The position numbers and the translations under genes were made by a program. From the NCBI GenBank assembly GCA_029931535.1, contig JAQPZY010001523.1, positions 2,450,001 to 2,514,000 of the forward strand: 64,000 bases of DNA, given 5' to 3'. The notes under the pieces are model-generated. The model worked only from the letters and a program-made list of their open reading frames with translations, did no database searches and had not been told where the DNA came from. Source of the stretch: Margaritifera margaritifera (Eukaryota; Mollusca; Bivalvia; Unionida; Margaritiferidae). Numbering within the stretch: position 1 is the first letter of the stretch; each line of letters starts with the position of its first letter. Of the stretch, positions 13,280-26,025 are shown piece after piece.

Positions 13280-13625
13280 TTTTGTTCAATTATGTCTTTG
13301 TGCTGCCTTTTCAACCACCAGACCCTCCACCATTAGCACCAAGTCCTCCTCCACTCCCACTAAACATGTTTACCAAAATTGCTATATATCGAGCAACAGT
13401 TGATATAATCATATTTATTGCAGTGGCTAAAGCATCACTTATTAAATTCAAACGTGCTGTCTGCTGGTACTCATTTGTTATGTTTTGCTTGAAACTTTTG
13501 TTGAGGAGTTGTCAAATTTTCTGGTGATAGGTTAGGTTCATCTAGAACTCCATAATGATTTTTCGTGTAATCTTCTGGACTTTTTCATACTATTTTAAAT
13601 CTTCATTACCATCTTCTTTCATTTT
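13280..13625 (-). pseudogene. Broken coding-like stretch with glycine-rich C-terminus
   Basis: Read on the minus strand, a frame from about 13490 down to a stop near 13314 encodes an Ala/Ile-rich, probably membrane-associated helix followed by a Gly/Ser-rich end (GSGGGLGANGGGSGG). A further protein-like stretch upstream (to about 13590) is in another frame, so at least one frameshift separates them. The Gly-rich tail on a hydrophobic helix recalls small structural or membrane proteins, but I do not recognise the family. It could be a relic of a mobile or viral element, given the similar relics further right. The assignment as a former gene rests on composition only. Confidence 0.3.
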
Positions 13626-14333
13626 TGGGTTATTTCAATAGCGAAGATTTTATCGGTGATAAATGCACAAGAGTCAGTTGGAAAAAGAGTTGGGATTTTT
13701 AAAAAATACACAAGTAAATAAATTAATTATATACAAAATACAACACAAATCAAGAGGACATAGGAAATATTTTGTAATATTTTGTTTTAACAAGTTCTTT
13801 TTTTTTGCAATATGAAAATGTTTTGTAAAACTCTTTTAAATTGCTCTTGAACTACTCCACACATAGGATATACCTCGAAATAAATCACTTTAATGTAATC
13901 AAATACATTTAAAGTTAGTTTTCACTCCTCAAACTTGTACCGTGACTTGAAACTAGCCTTTGTTTCAATTGATCTAACTCTTTTACATTTTCTTGCAAAA
14001 TAAATTGTAATGTGAATAAGACAAAAGTAAAGAAGAATCGCACATTGACAAATCACCAGAGAAAGTAACTTTATAAAAGACAAAAGACCCTCGTAGAGTT
14101 AATCTTGGCAGATAACTTGGAAAACGTTTTCAAGAAATTTAAAATTTCATAGCTAAACATTTGAAGAAAGAACAAGAAGAGTCTACAAAATCACAAAATA
14201 AAGGAAATATGCAACTTTACGAAGCTCAAATGAAATCTACTATTTGATAGGTGATAGTGTAGCTATTTTATGTATTTTGTTCATCTGGCTTAAAAGCAGA
14301 ATAATCTTCAGCATAGAAGTTAACAATAAACTG
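13626..14333. other. No feature seen
   Basis: AT-rich sequence with T and A runs and without supported coding content. Confidence 0.4.
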
Positions 14334-14513
14334 AAGTTGATTAGCTTGCAAGACTCGTTCCTGAAAGGGCGCGTGTTCAAATCCTACGATAGAATCAGAC
14401 TGCGTCGGCTTGCGTGGTGTCTCCTTGTGAAAGGCACATTGCTCCAATTGCCTTGGCACTAAATAACCTACTTGTGCTGTTGTGCCGCAAAGCACCAAAC
14501 CGAACTAAAAAAA
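14334..14513 (+). mobile_element. tRNA-derived SINE (partial)
   Basis: A pol III B-box-like motif (gtgttcaaatcc, 14373-14384) follows a weak A-box region. Next comes a body with 'gtgtctccttgtgaaaggca' and 'ttgccttggcac', and the element ends in 'gccgcaaagcaccaaaccg' before an A-run at 14507-14513. The 'cttg..aaggcac' body phrase is shared by many invertebrate SINEs. The head seems truncated or diverged. A SINE would need LINE-encoded machinery in trans. The A-tail and B box make this more likely than a tRNA pseudogene. Confidence 0.6.
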
Positions 14514-15066
14514 TTGAAGTTAACAATGAGTAATCGAGCAAATCACATCAAGATAAAACCATGTCTGTATTTTATAACCCTATCCATGCCTTACCCTTTT
14601 GTTAACTATTAAATAGCACGCTTTTGCCCACTGAAATAGTCGACTGAAAGAAACAACGTTAACATCCCATTTTATCATGCAACATTAAACTCTACTCTTA
14701 CAGTTGCGTGCAACATGATTTTGATAAAAGCTATTAAAATATTCGATATGTTCACCGTCAAATATAAATATTGAAGAAGTAGTGAAGCTAATTATACCAG
14801 CTTCTTTACAGAGTTTACAATTGACTACCTTATAGCACATGAGCTACTGCTATTTAAATTGCTACCCAATAAAAGAGCACTTCTAGTCTAAAGGATTGGT
14901 TAAACAACAAGCCAATTTTTTTAAAACTGTACAACCTAAAACATCCAAAGAGTCAGTAGCATCAGTTATCACTCGAAAGTCGTAGTCTTCGCGATTTCTT
15001 ATGACTAATGCGTTTACCAAAGGTACGTTTCCGGCACTGTCAAAGTTGGCTCTTTTCGACATATAA
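14514..15066. other. No feature seen
   Basis: AT-rich, with no supported coding or repeat structure. Confidence 0.4.
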
Positions 15067-15580
15067 ATGAGCAGAACTAACCAAGGACTGTCAATGGATA
15101 ATAATGGTATTAATTTCAGGTTGCAAAAAATTAACGAGATTAAACATGATTTGGTCAGAGTGATCGAACACTATAGAGATGTTAGAAAGAAATACAAAGT
15201 AGCATATACGGTTCTGACTTAGGTGGAAGTTAGTATGTACATAGCTTTAAGTGGTATCGGTGTATCAGCAGCTGGACTAGATGTTGCCGTAATAGCTGCG
15301 GGTGTAGTTATTCCTTTAAGTTTTACCGGGTTAGATGCAACATTGATAGGATTTGTTGCACAAGCTTTCAAGGGGACAAAGACAAAGTTTAAAACATGAT
15401 GAAATAATAACTTTGGCTTTTGTAAGCTGAAATTAGCCACGAGGAGTTTATTTTAATCATCAGCGAATATAACAAGTACAAGGAAACAAACAAATGCAGG
15501 CTGAAAAAATTAAATAAAAAGCACAAAATGTTAAAACACAGGAATTTTTTAAAAAACTTTTTGAAGGAAGGAAAATATTG
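15067..15580 (+). pseudogene. Broken ORF: coiled helix plus hydrophobic segments
   Basis: From the ATG at 15067 a 51-codon frame runs to a TAG at 15220. It is rich in Lys/Glu and helix-forming, ending KKYKVAYTVLT. The same frame continues past the stop for about 58 codons of Gly/Ala/Val-rich sequence with two likely membrane segments, to a TGA near 15397. A frame change then brings in 'HDEIITLAF' (about 15397-15428) and, after another shift, an 'EEFILIISEYNKYKE' stretch up to about 15575. The order (basic helix, Gly-rich hydrophobic pair, KHDEI-like motif, acidic 'DEEF' helix) reminds me of an uncharacterised multi-copy ORF seen in cnidarian and molluscan genomes, but I cannot name it. Clearly non-functional here: two stops and at least two shifts. 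Confidence 0.4.
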
Positions 15581-17656
15581 AAAGATATATAGATTTTGGA
15601 GAAGTTTACAGTGAACGACGAAGCCTCTGTGAAGTAAGCAGGAAATCTCTAATTAATTGTTACAAGGGAGGCATAAAGCCACTCGTGGACGCCGTGCACC
15701 AAAGCTCCGTCCCTACGCAAAGATACAAGGTGAACTTCAACTCTTGGCTGTTAAATATCTCCAATATCAAGTTATATTAGGATCGATAGGTTGTCTGAGT
15801 TAGAAGTCTATATAAACAGTCCATTTGACACAAAAAAAAAAAAAAAAAAAAAAAAGTAATTTATTAATGTTGTTGCAAAGAGTGGATTCTGCTGTTGGGT
15901 GTTGCAATATTTTCAGTGAACTAAAAAAACAACACATTCTCTTCGGTCAATAATGCGAATGAAACCAGGAATGTTTTAAAATGTGATGGTCTTTACACTC
16001 TTGGGATGTGCATAAAAACGTCAAAGATGGAATGACCACTAATCATGACAATGAAGAAAGTATTGTTACAAAATTCAAAGTCCCTCCGAGTAACAATTAA
16101 ACAGTGTACACAAACGAACTACAATGCTAAATTGAATGTATTCAACAGCGAGAGAACTATACAGGCATCTCATAAATCTGATGCTGTTTGTCGGCTTTTG
16201 AAACGAAAATGATTGCATTTACTTTGACCAAATCAATAACACCAGAATTTGTTAAGTGGTAATTATCCTACTTTGTTAGAGACTTTCCCTGTAACAGTAG
16301 TTTTGGCACAGAGATTTGTTTTAACCCTGTAAATGATGATCATAGGCAATTACAAAGCGGCACAATTAACAGATTGAATATCAGCATTACAGGGAAAGAT
16401 GGAAAGTATGATTGCAACGTAAGTGCCAATAGTAAGAGCTCACTTACCTTGTGTTTTCCATCCGTGATTTCCGCCACGTGCAAGTATAAAGGGGTGCTAA
16501 TATTTCTGTATAGTTACACTGCACGACGCCTTGTCAAGAAGTTGTCTTCTTCACGATAACGTTGTTTCAGATGTGGAGGTATGTAGCGATTGTATACATT
16601 TTTCTTTTCTTTCTATCATCTATGTTTGATAAATATAGTAGTTTGCTACGTTAAATGTTTCGGAATTCATCCTAAATTTCCATTAGATTAGATAATTTCA
16701 CATAACAAAATACTATCAGATTTAATATAGTTTGTTTCAGGTTACAGTAGGATTTTTATCTGACTTGATGAGTTGGGTTGAATTATGTGCGCTGTACATA
16801 GTAAATGATGAGAAGAGTTTTAGCTTTGTATAATCCCGTGTGTGCATTCTTCTTGCAAATAGATTCATGTATGATCTTCGTTATCATGTAATTCCATTTA
16901 CCTGTTCTTAATGGAGAACAGTTATAATGTTTAACAAAGTATTTCTTATGTACGCATATATAATGTGTAGAGTGAGGTTTGTACTTGAACACACTATTGT
17001 TTATCTCGCATGTATTACACGGTTTGTTTGGGTATATTTCTATCTGACTCCCGTTGTAGTTGTTGGAACCAGTGGTGTTGGCTCGGCTCAGCGTCAGAGG
17101 GGTACACGGTTCACGTTTCAACTTGTGTTAGTGCGGAAGTAAGGTTCCTTAGTTAGACGGCAAAGGAATCTAATATATGAGATCATTCCCAGCATACGCC
17201 CTGTTATAGTGAGATAGGGGGACGTCATATACATTGTTGGACGGCGTATTGTCATAATTTCATTTTCGTTGTATGAATGACACAGTGGCACAGCTTCATA
17301 TCCGCTAAGATAGATTCACAATTTTATTAATTCACAATTGTAATAATTGCACAGAATAAGTTCATTTCTGTCAAAGTGAACAGAACAATTTCATATTTGT
17401 TATGATAACATAATAATATAATCCATCTTTGTAAGATTCACAACCTAATGTGTATAGTTAACGGGGCACCGTGTGGAAAAACGTTTCAATACTTCATTTT
17501 TAATTCAGCATGTCATTGAAATTGCAGTATTTATTGCATGTATGGACCAAGTGTAGAGAGTAGTTGCTTCATCTAAATTGAGTACTAGATAAACATTTGC
17601 TTGCTTAGCTAGTTGGTGTCATAATTAAATATGTTAGAGTAGTACCGAATTAATTT

Positions 17657-17658
<2 letters not shown>
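15581..17658. other. No supported gene
   Basis: Contains a poly(A) run (about 15831-15855). Two overlapping frames at 16783-17142 and a 61-codon frame at 16374 have no recognisable motif. Confidence 0.4.

Positions 17659-17737
<79 letters not shown>
17659..17737. repeat. (AT)n microsatellite
   Basis: About 39 uninterrupted AT dinucleotides. Confidence 0.98.
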
Positions 17738-17741
<4 letters not shown>

Positions 17742-17939
17742 ATAAATATATCATTTTCCGTAACTGGCTATTATCTGTTCACTTATGCAAAACCCACCCG
17801 GTCTATTCTGTGACATGAAGAGTACCATAGAGAAGATGAACATTTCTAGAAGACTATGGCACTTAACATTCTCATCAGAAACAGTTACAAACAGGCTTTA
17901 ATGATAAAATCCTTCAAAAGATAGAGGAGACAATAAAAC

Positions 17940-18930
17940 CAAATGAAATGTATATGAAAGAATAATAAAAGCTATAAAGACAACTTACGATTTATCTATT
18001 ACAGACATGAGTTATAAGATGAAAACGACAATTGTTTTATATTTACCGAACTTTCTCAATTGAGTTTACCTTTAAATATTGAGACAAACACAGAGGAGAA
18101 ATATGTAATACTAGCTCAGTTAATTAACAATGACTTAAACCTCTTTTACGTGGTACTGTAAAAATATGGAGCGGCTACTAGTCTTTTTGTACAAACAATG
18201 GACAAATTGTAAGACATTAGGGGATACTAATTTGAAAGATATTCAAACGCAGAGAGAACAAGTTGACAATAAATTAATATCAATTGCACAGAGTGGCAAT
18301 GAAATAAATAACAACATATCAGAACTGCAAAACATATTGACAAGAACAGAAACAAATATGGATGCACAGATTTGTTTGCACATACACACAGTAGCATATC
18401 TACTGTTTGTGCGCGACCTAAAAATAAAGCAGCGACCAGACAAGGTTTTGTACCTTACGTGCGGTAATATTTACAGCCAAAAGAGCAGAAGACAAATAGT
18501 GAAATAGATGCTTTAGAAAGCGACATGGGAAAATAATAAAAAATCGCTTGAAGAATTTAATGCTTTGCAGTCACAGTTAGAACAGTTACCGAATGACCTA
18601 AAGAACGAAATCATGGAAAGTGATCAAGAAATGAGAAAGTTAATTAATGATTGTAGCACCAAAACTGAACAACAAGATAACTTCCGACAACAATGTTCTG
18701 TCAGAGTTGCAAAAAAAAAAAAAAAAAAAGAAAGAATGATTTCACCGAAATAACACAGATCGTCAGAACAACAAAAATGTGAATGAAACAATGATAAAAG
18801 CTACAAGAGAACTTACTACTTATCTATAACAGATTTTATTGATAAGATCAAAACGAAAAAGGTGTTACATTTGCTTAATTTATAATAAGTTACAAGTTGA
18901 ATACTCTAAAAAGGATGCAAAATAATATGG
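17940..18930 (+). pseudogene. Broken coiled-coil coding relic
   Basis: Two open pieces, 18166-18507 and 18565-18753, read as Lys/Glu/Gln/Asn-rich helices with heptad-like spacing (for example LQSQLEQLPNDLKNEI). Between them lie a stop and a non-coiled insert (LFVRDLKIKQRPDKV). Upstream and downstream flanks share a direct repeat (about 17945-18035 and 18780-18865) that in both places encodes something like 'KA.(+)(E/T)(L/T)T'. An A-run at 18710-18729 interrupts the second piece. I do not recognise the protein. The strand matches the relic at 15067, so they may come from the same former element. Confidence 0.35.
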
Positions 18931-21419
18931 TGATAGTTAAGTGGTTAATAATATCGGGATGTTACAAAGTAATATTGATGAAATAGACAAAAGGATGAAA
19001 CGAATGATAAAAGATATCAATGCTTTGGAACAGCTTACAAAAGAAATTGAATAAAAACCAAAATAGATAACAAGACCCTTAAATGATACAATTTATACCG
19101 TAAAAAAACGAAATAGGCTAAAATATAGAGATTTATAAAAGTGAATTGTACACGTAAATTTGCATAAAGAATCTTACATTGTATGTTAGGATTGATGAAT
19201 TAAAAAGGACACCGATAATAACAAAAATAGTTTGAAGAGAAAATCAAACGAATGACTTGATGTGTATTGCTTTAGGTTTTTCTAATTGGACCAAGACAAA
19301 AGCACCAGGATGGCATTGATTTCAGTGTAAAATTAGGAGATATAATTTCAATTATAAAGAGACACCATTATCCCACAGAGCCTCTGCTAGAAAAAACAGC
19401 AAAGTTAGGGTTGTTAGACGTTTTTAAGTCTGAAACGACACCCCAGACATGAGTTATTAGTTATGAATTTAAATATACTCCATCACGTTTTTCTGAATAT
19501 AAGTTTCATACAACAATAGATTTTGTACAGCAAAATGTCATTCGACCAAAACAAAAATAAGGATTATTAACAATATTTGTCCACTTGTATATTAAACCTG
19601 TAAGATGTCTATTGTTTTTGTTTTTGTTTGGACATTGGATTGGAGGTAAACAACCAACCAAGGACCTATTCAGTCTGGATGTAATCCAATAAAAACTGAC
19701 AGCATTATCAAAATTTGTTACTCAAGAATAAACTGACTTTTCGTTATCGAAATCTTTTGTATATCGTTAGACAAATACTAACATGGCAGCAGAAGAAATA
19801 TGTATTCGAGACTTTTGTAAATGATCGTGCCGAAGTCATATGTGGTAACATATGGTAACTACATAGTCCTTCATAAGCAATAGAAGATTCCACAAGGAAT
19901 TAAATACCTTAATCTAACCTTGAACTTGAGCAAACGTTTCAGATTGCAATACCAAATCTAAGCCCAAGTATATTGATCGTATCAGAAATCATTTGTTTCT
20001 TTTTTATCTCATATTTTATTCAGTTAGATGCAGGATTTTAAACACAGTTGCTGATCAAACAAGGCATCTGTGTGGATCTTTTTTCAGTTTTAAACCCAAA
20101 TGTTCGTAAAGTTTCAAGTTTCTGTAGTGACTGGCATATTTCTCTTTGTGTTTTCATGTTTTGGTACAGTTGGTTTTGTACTCTTGTAACCATTTATCAG
20201 CTTTTGTAGGGAATATTAATACTTTTCGTATGGACTTAGTTTTTCTGCAGTTAATAAGTAGTCCTTGAAATAATCATGTAAATGTAATAAACTTTCCATA
20301 TTCATATCCACTTCTAAAATGGAACCAGTATCGTAGTAGTCTGATATTTCAAACACATTTCTTCCATACATGTAAAAAAAAAATCAGTTGCTAATCTAAA
20401 ACTGTTGTTGTTGGTTTTTGTTTTTCATTCTTTATTTTATTTTTACTGGTATGAACTAGCTCATTGCCTGCTCATAGAGGATAGTAGTATTTAGGTACAC
20501 AATAAAAGACCTTGACCTTTTTCTTTCGTACACATCCTCTTTGTATCTTACCATCTTTGACCGAGCAGTATTCATGATTTACTTCAAAATATATATGTGG
20601 TATAATGCTACTTCCACCCCCTATTCTACTCTTAATCATCAGGAACATATAATCTGTCAACAATGAAAGTTCTACACCTTATATCTTTAATCTGTATCGC
20701 GTACTAATCCGGTAGCAATTTATTAATGAGCAGGGTCGAGTTTAAAATGTTTCAAAGCCTCAGTATATCTTTCTCAAGTAATAGTCATTGAGATCTATAA
20801 GTGTTTGAAGTTAACACCGTTCCATAGCATCATGCGGATACTAAAAATCATTATTTTATATGTTTGAGTCATTTACGGATGAGTAAAACGTTTATGTTGG
20901 TTGTATATCAATTGCGTTAAACCTTTCAAAACTGTCAATTTATTTATATGGGTAAATGTCTTTTCTCAAATATTGAGATATTACTATACCTCTGGTACAC
21001 GTTGCATTCATTGCAATATTTGTAATATGTTTCAGTGTTTCCATACATTTTTCATCATTAAGGATTTTTGCTACTGGTTCTATAAAATTGTCCCATGATT
21101 CTGCAAAGCTGATTGTCCTTTAAACTTTCATTACTTTTTCTCCTTTTATGATCCTATCAAATGGAAACTCCTTGCTAAATGAAGGATATTATTCATCGTG
21201 TTTTGGTATGATTTGTACTTCTTCATCTAAATGATTTTTATTACAAGTTTCTTGATAAATAAGTGACTGTCACAACTGGACAAGTTATGAATTAACAAAG
21301 GTAAGTATTTTTATATTGGTAATTATATTGCATTATTTATTTTTTTTTACCTCTAAATCTACCTTTTAAGTGAATGTGATTGCGAACTTCGCTATCACGC
21401 ACCTTTTATGCGTGTGCTC
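18931..21419. other. No supported gene
   Basis: Scattered short frames on both strands. The 20472-20663 minus-strand frame is protein-like in composition but unrecognised, and may belong to the minus-strand relics to the right. Confidence 0.4.
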
Positions 21420-21439
21420 CGCTATCTCTTATTTTCTCT

Positions 21440-21801
21440 TTAAATATTTATCTATCAAACATGTAACATATATTTCTTAAATTTTAAAGAATTTTCATCC
21501 CTGTCCGTGAACATCATAGATTTTGCAGTCGTCACTCTTAATTCCTCATACACTAATTTGCAATCTTACCTAACGTATCGTAAAATACTTCAATACAATC
21601 TGTTCTTCTGTAAACTATTTGTTTATATCTCTTGTGGATTAATGTCAGGTCATTACCAAACCCTGATGGAATGTGTTTGGCTGGTTTAATTGTCCAATAT
21701 ATTTTGTTAACATAGGTTATCTGCATCCGACAGACCTCGCCATCAGCGACGAGATATTCCGAAGTAACATTGTGCTGTTTACAAGTTTGTGCATCTATCA
21801 C
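21440..21801 (-). pseudogene. Broken minus-strand coding-like stretch
   Basis: A minus-strand frame from 21801 to a stop at 21553 (82 codons) reads as a normal globular protein composition (for example WTIKPAKHIPSGFGNDLTLI). Past the stop, coding-like sequence continues (VYEELRVTTAKSMMF). No family was recognised. Stops and shifts rule out a functional product. Confidence 0.3.
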
Positions 21802-22512
21802 ATGAGCACTTTAAAAATCTCCATAAATAACATACAGGACTTTTAATTGGTGTATATAGCTTTTTATTTTATAACTGAACTCTCTTCAGGTGTCATATCT
21901 ATCGAGTTGTGTACACTGTAACATTGTCTTTTGTGTTTTGATAAGTTTTTGATGCAAACACAGAAATTGAGGCAGTTTTGACACAGGTGTTTCTGTCCGT
22001 AATGTCAGCTTATCTCTGATGACACCGATGTTGAAAAATCTTTTATTCCAATATAGTGATACCTTCCATCTTTGTAGTCATTAGGAACACCCCACTGAAA
22101 TATGATTAACATGTTAATATGTCTCTATCTTTCTATTTCAGTTATTCCAGCCGGTTTGATGTAAGCTGGTTCAACTATTCATATACATTGACAGATAATT
22201 CAAACTCATTTTAAATTTTCCTAATGTCCTTTATTTTTACCGGACATCTATCAAACCAGTGATTGTATCTATATAAATTGGATTTTAATTGTTTATCAAC
22301 ATGGTCACTTGATGTGTTTCACACTGATTGCAGAGAATTAAAGAAACATTCATCAACTTTATTCTTTATTTTTATACAAGCTTTTATGTTCTTAATGCAT
22401 TAAGACATATTACGTACAAGTTCCCTCTGCGTGGATGATCACTATGTACATTATTAGATATTCTACCCTGTCAAACAGCTTGTACTTTCCGTTATATTCT
22501 GTCCAAAATTGG

Positions 22513-22614
<102 letters not shown>

Positions 22615-22879
22615 TCAACATGTTTCCCTTCCTGAGTGGATTTCTTCATAAGTCTGATCTTTAAGTTTAATTGAGTTTTCATAAAACCAAAATTATCAAA
22701 TTTTTCTACTGATGACTTTCTTCAAATATGGTTCAAAGTAATTGAAAACTTCATAAAATCTTGATTGCTACTACCGTAAAATATGTACTCATTTACATTT
22801 TTGTTAAATTAGTCTCCATGTCTTTTCGTTGTTATTCTGTTTAAATCTTGCCTATGCATCCGCCTTAATTCTTTTCTAG

Positions 22880-23175
22880 TTGTAAAACGTATTAAAGAAC
22901 GTTTTAATTGTTTTCATATTTGCTTTGGTATTGTCATATGACGTATCGAAGTCTTCCTTTTCAATAAATATTAAAATATTTTGCATGTTTATTTGTGGTG
23001 ATCTTTGGCAGTTGCCTTCTGATCTTGATTATAGATTTCTGAAGTGAATTTTTTTTATCATGTTGTTGTCTATTGATTCTGTCCCTGTAGGTAGTTATAT
23101 CTGAAGTGCACGAGTTATCACTCATAACGTGGAGGCCAATTTGTACAACATATCTTTATCAGCATTCTGCGATAG
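22880..23175 (-). pseudogene. Broken minus-strand coding-like stretch
   Basis: One minus-strand frame from about 23160 to 22921 gives 80 codons with only three stops and a protein-like composition (for example LPTGTESIDNNMIKKIHF, then NILIFIEKEDFDTSYDNT). It lies on the same strand as the 21440-21801 relic, from which it is separated by an AT microsatellite. The family is unrecognised. It may be part of a decayed large mobile or virus-derived element, but nothing diagnostic (polymerase, integrase or capsid motif) was identified. Confidence 0.3.
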
Positions 23176-25116
23176 AACATTATGCTCTGTAAATTATTAA
23201 TTGTCTTATGACCTTTCTATATTGTTGTTGCTATTGTGTCACGTGGCACTTTGTGCATCAGTCCTGTATGAGACCAGCTCCTCCTTTGAGTCATTCAGAC
23301 GTCCTAGGGTTCTTTGCGTTCACTTGGCAACTTTAGCACACTTGTTTCCGATGCAGGTCGAATAACTTCGACTCTCAGAAAGAAACTCGAAGGTAATAGA
23401 AGTGATACTTCCCAGCTTGGTAAGTTTTTGGCGGATGAATACCCGGTTAGATGTGCGAAGAACAGATTCTTATAAAATGATAGGTGTTTAAAATAATGCT
23501 CGATGACGTTTCAATAATCAATATATTACTTACACTTTTACTTGCTAACGTTATTCCAGCAACTTTGCAATGAAATTTTATTTTTAACAAAATTAAGAAA
23601 TCATTTAGTTTCAATAACCAGAAAAAATTGATTACGTTGTTGTCAGTGTTGAAACGTCATCTAGTCATTGTGACGTCATTGAAGTATTTTATGACGTAAA
23701 AGCAACCAGGAGCTTGAGGGCAGTTCAAAATGGCAATTATTTACATCTGAGGTTTTTTGTACCATGCGATGGAAAAGGCCGAGGATGTTCCGATTGTTGT
23801 AACAGTCTTTCTTTTTCCCTCGTGTCACGCGGCTCTCATGCATGACATCCACACAATACCAGTTCTTTCCTGGAGTCTTTCTGACTTCCAAGGGCTCTTC
23901 AGGCGTTCACATAGCAACTTTCTCATGAATGCCTTTTTTGTGCGTATATATTAAACCCTTTTCTAATCTTGGAGATTATATTTATTTAGTAGATGACGAT
24001 GTGCTTTACATTATGCACTGACCACTATAGACCGCGAGGTGATTCTCATTTATCAAAGATGCTTATGTTCATTATATACTGTTCATGTCATGGTTAATTT
24101 TTCAATTACATGCTTTCCATTAAAATAATTTTCTATGAAAGATCTTAAAAAGCATACGAGCCCTTTTATGATTCTGTTATGAAAAGAAGATACACTGAGA
24201 TACTTCTTTGTTTGTTATTATTTTCTTATTCGTTTTTTTAAATAGATTTTTTATACATTTAAAATATATCCTCGGGTCAGATATACCAAAACTGTCCATA
24301 TGTATACTACTACTACCAAGGGAAACAACTCGTAATAGTATAATTGTACCGTTACACGTGCAGAGCACGATCAGCACACTGCGGGATTTATCTCCCTTGA
24401 CCATTTCGCTCGTTGTATTTTTGCATTATTTATGATGTGCACAAAACTTCATTTTTCCATAATTGTGTCATGATTTTTGAACGATTTTCAAATATAATCG
24501 AGTCTGACTGGTTCAGTAAGTTTAGAGTAGTATAAATTAGGCAGTCATGGAATTTAACTGTTTCGATGTATTCATTTATTTATTTATTGCGCGTGGGTTT
24601 GACCCACGCGAAAAAAGTTGTGTAGTCGTTTAAAAATTAACTATTATCCACAAATCATCGCTATATACTACTCATGCTGACGTTGACATCCGTGTCATCA
24701 ATAGGGCTTTCTACAAGTTGTGGAAAAGTGTTCTATAAGCGATGTAAAGTAAACATAATCTTTGAGAATGACACGAATAAAACCCGTTAATTTCTGATTT
24801 TTTAAAATTTTTACAACCTTTTGCTGAAAACACGCTAAGATATGATTACATCTAATTAACTTTCATAAGAATTTTCTAAAGCTATAACGTTATTTAAAAA
24901 AAAATATTGTACCCTGAAGTTCCAATCTACATGAAGTGGTTAGCGGAAATAGCATAATGGCAATTACCTCCTTTCTGAATTTAAATTGACAATTATTGTG
25001 GCGGTAACATCTTGTGTAACGGAAAGAATCCGACACCCATGTCAACAATTGTAATTGTAGGAAATTGTGCATTGAAATAATGACTTCTCTGTGTCGAAAC
25101 GTGTGCCAAACAGAGG

Positions 25117-25117
<1 letters not shown>
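23176..25117. other. No supported gene
   Basis: Two similar phrases, 'tgcgttcacttggcaacttt' near 23319 and 'gcgttcacatagcaactttc' near 23902, hint at a dispersed repeat. A 9-bp perfect stem with a 3-nt loop lies at 24590-24610. No gene can be supported. Confidence 0.4.

Positions 25118-25170
<53 letters not shown>
25118..25170. repeat. (ATT)n microsatellite
   Basis: About 17 TTA/ATT trinucleotides. Confidence 0.97.
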
Positions 25171-25171
<1 letters not shown>

Positions 25172-25278
25172 TATTGAATAATTTGTAAAATTTTGAAATT
25201 TTTTTTTTTCGGGAGTCTTCTTTTTAATCAATCCAGTTTGTTGGAGGGTAAACAAAATATATGACATATTTTTCTGAA

Positions 25279-25395
25279 TATGCAGATATCATGCATAAAA
25301 ATGTTTATTTGATTGATATGCAGATATCATGCATAAAAATGTGCATTTGATTGATATGCATATATCATGCATAAAAATGTGCATTTGATTGATGA
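25279..25395. repeat. Three-copy 38-bp tandem repeat
   Basis: Three near-identical 38-bp units containing 'gatatcatgcataaaaatgt' followed by 'gcatttgattg'. Confidence 0.9.
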
Positions 25396-25650
25396 ATGTA
25401 TGAATTCTAAACCAGGAACAATTAAAATACTTGACCGAAAAGACGTTTCATTTACCCTAGTGAAAAAATAAATTTGATATAGTTGGACTGAGATGTGGCA
25501 AATATAAACACAATCATGTCATGAATAGAATTTATCACTGGCATTATGAATTAATTACTTACATTCCTTACCTTTAATCGAATATCTTTTAGATTTTGCT
25601 GAATGTTCAATAAAATCATATAAATTGTGTCTGTTATTGAAGATATTTGT

Positions 25651-25680
25651 TGTTGTTTTTTTTTTTTTTTTTTTTTTTTT
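25651..25680. repeat. Poly(T) tract
   Basis: About 30 consecutive T after 'gttgttgttt'. It could be the reverse-complemented A-tail of a retroposed sequence, but no adjacent body was recognised. Confidence 0.8.
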
Positions 25681-25740
25681 ACTCTATCGGTTTCTTTCGA
25701 ACATGAAGTTTAAAGTGAAAAAGAAATTGTACATAAAGAA

Positions 25741-26025
25741 ATGACTCATGTGACCCGTGCATTAGAATATATACAGGGTAGGGACTCATGTGACCCGTGC
25801 ATTAGAATATATATACAGGGTAGGGACTCATGTGACCCATGCATTAGAATATATACATGGTAGGGACTCATGTAACCCGTGCATTAGAATATATACAGGG
25901 TAGGGACTCATGTGACTCATGCATTAGAATATATACAGGGTAGGGACTCATGTAACCCTTGCATTAGAATATATACACGTAGGGACTCATGTGACCCATG
26001 CATTATAATATATACAGGGTAGGGT
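25741..26025. repeat. ~40-bp minisatellite, seven copies
   Basis: Units contain 'gactcatgtgacccgtgcat' followed by 'tagaatatatacagggtagg'. Seven copies with few substitutions. Young-looking. Confidence 0.95.

Noticed and set aside
24590..24610. Hairpin followed by an A-run, like a bacterial terminator
   Set aside because: A nuclear animal context gives it no such role; most likely chance or the end of a small repeat.
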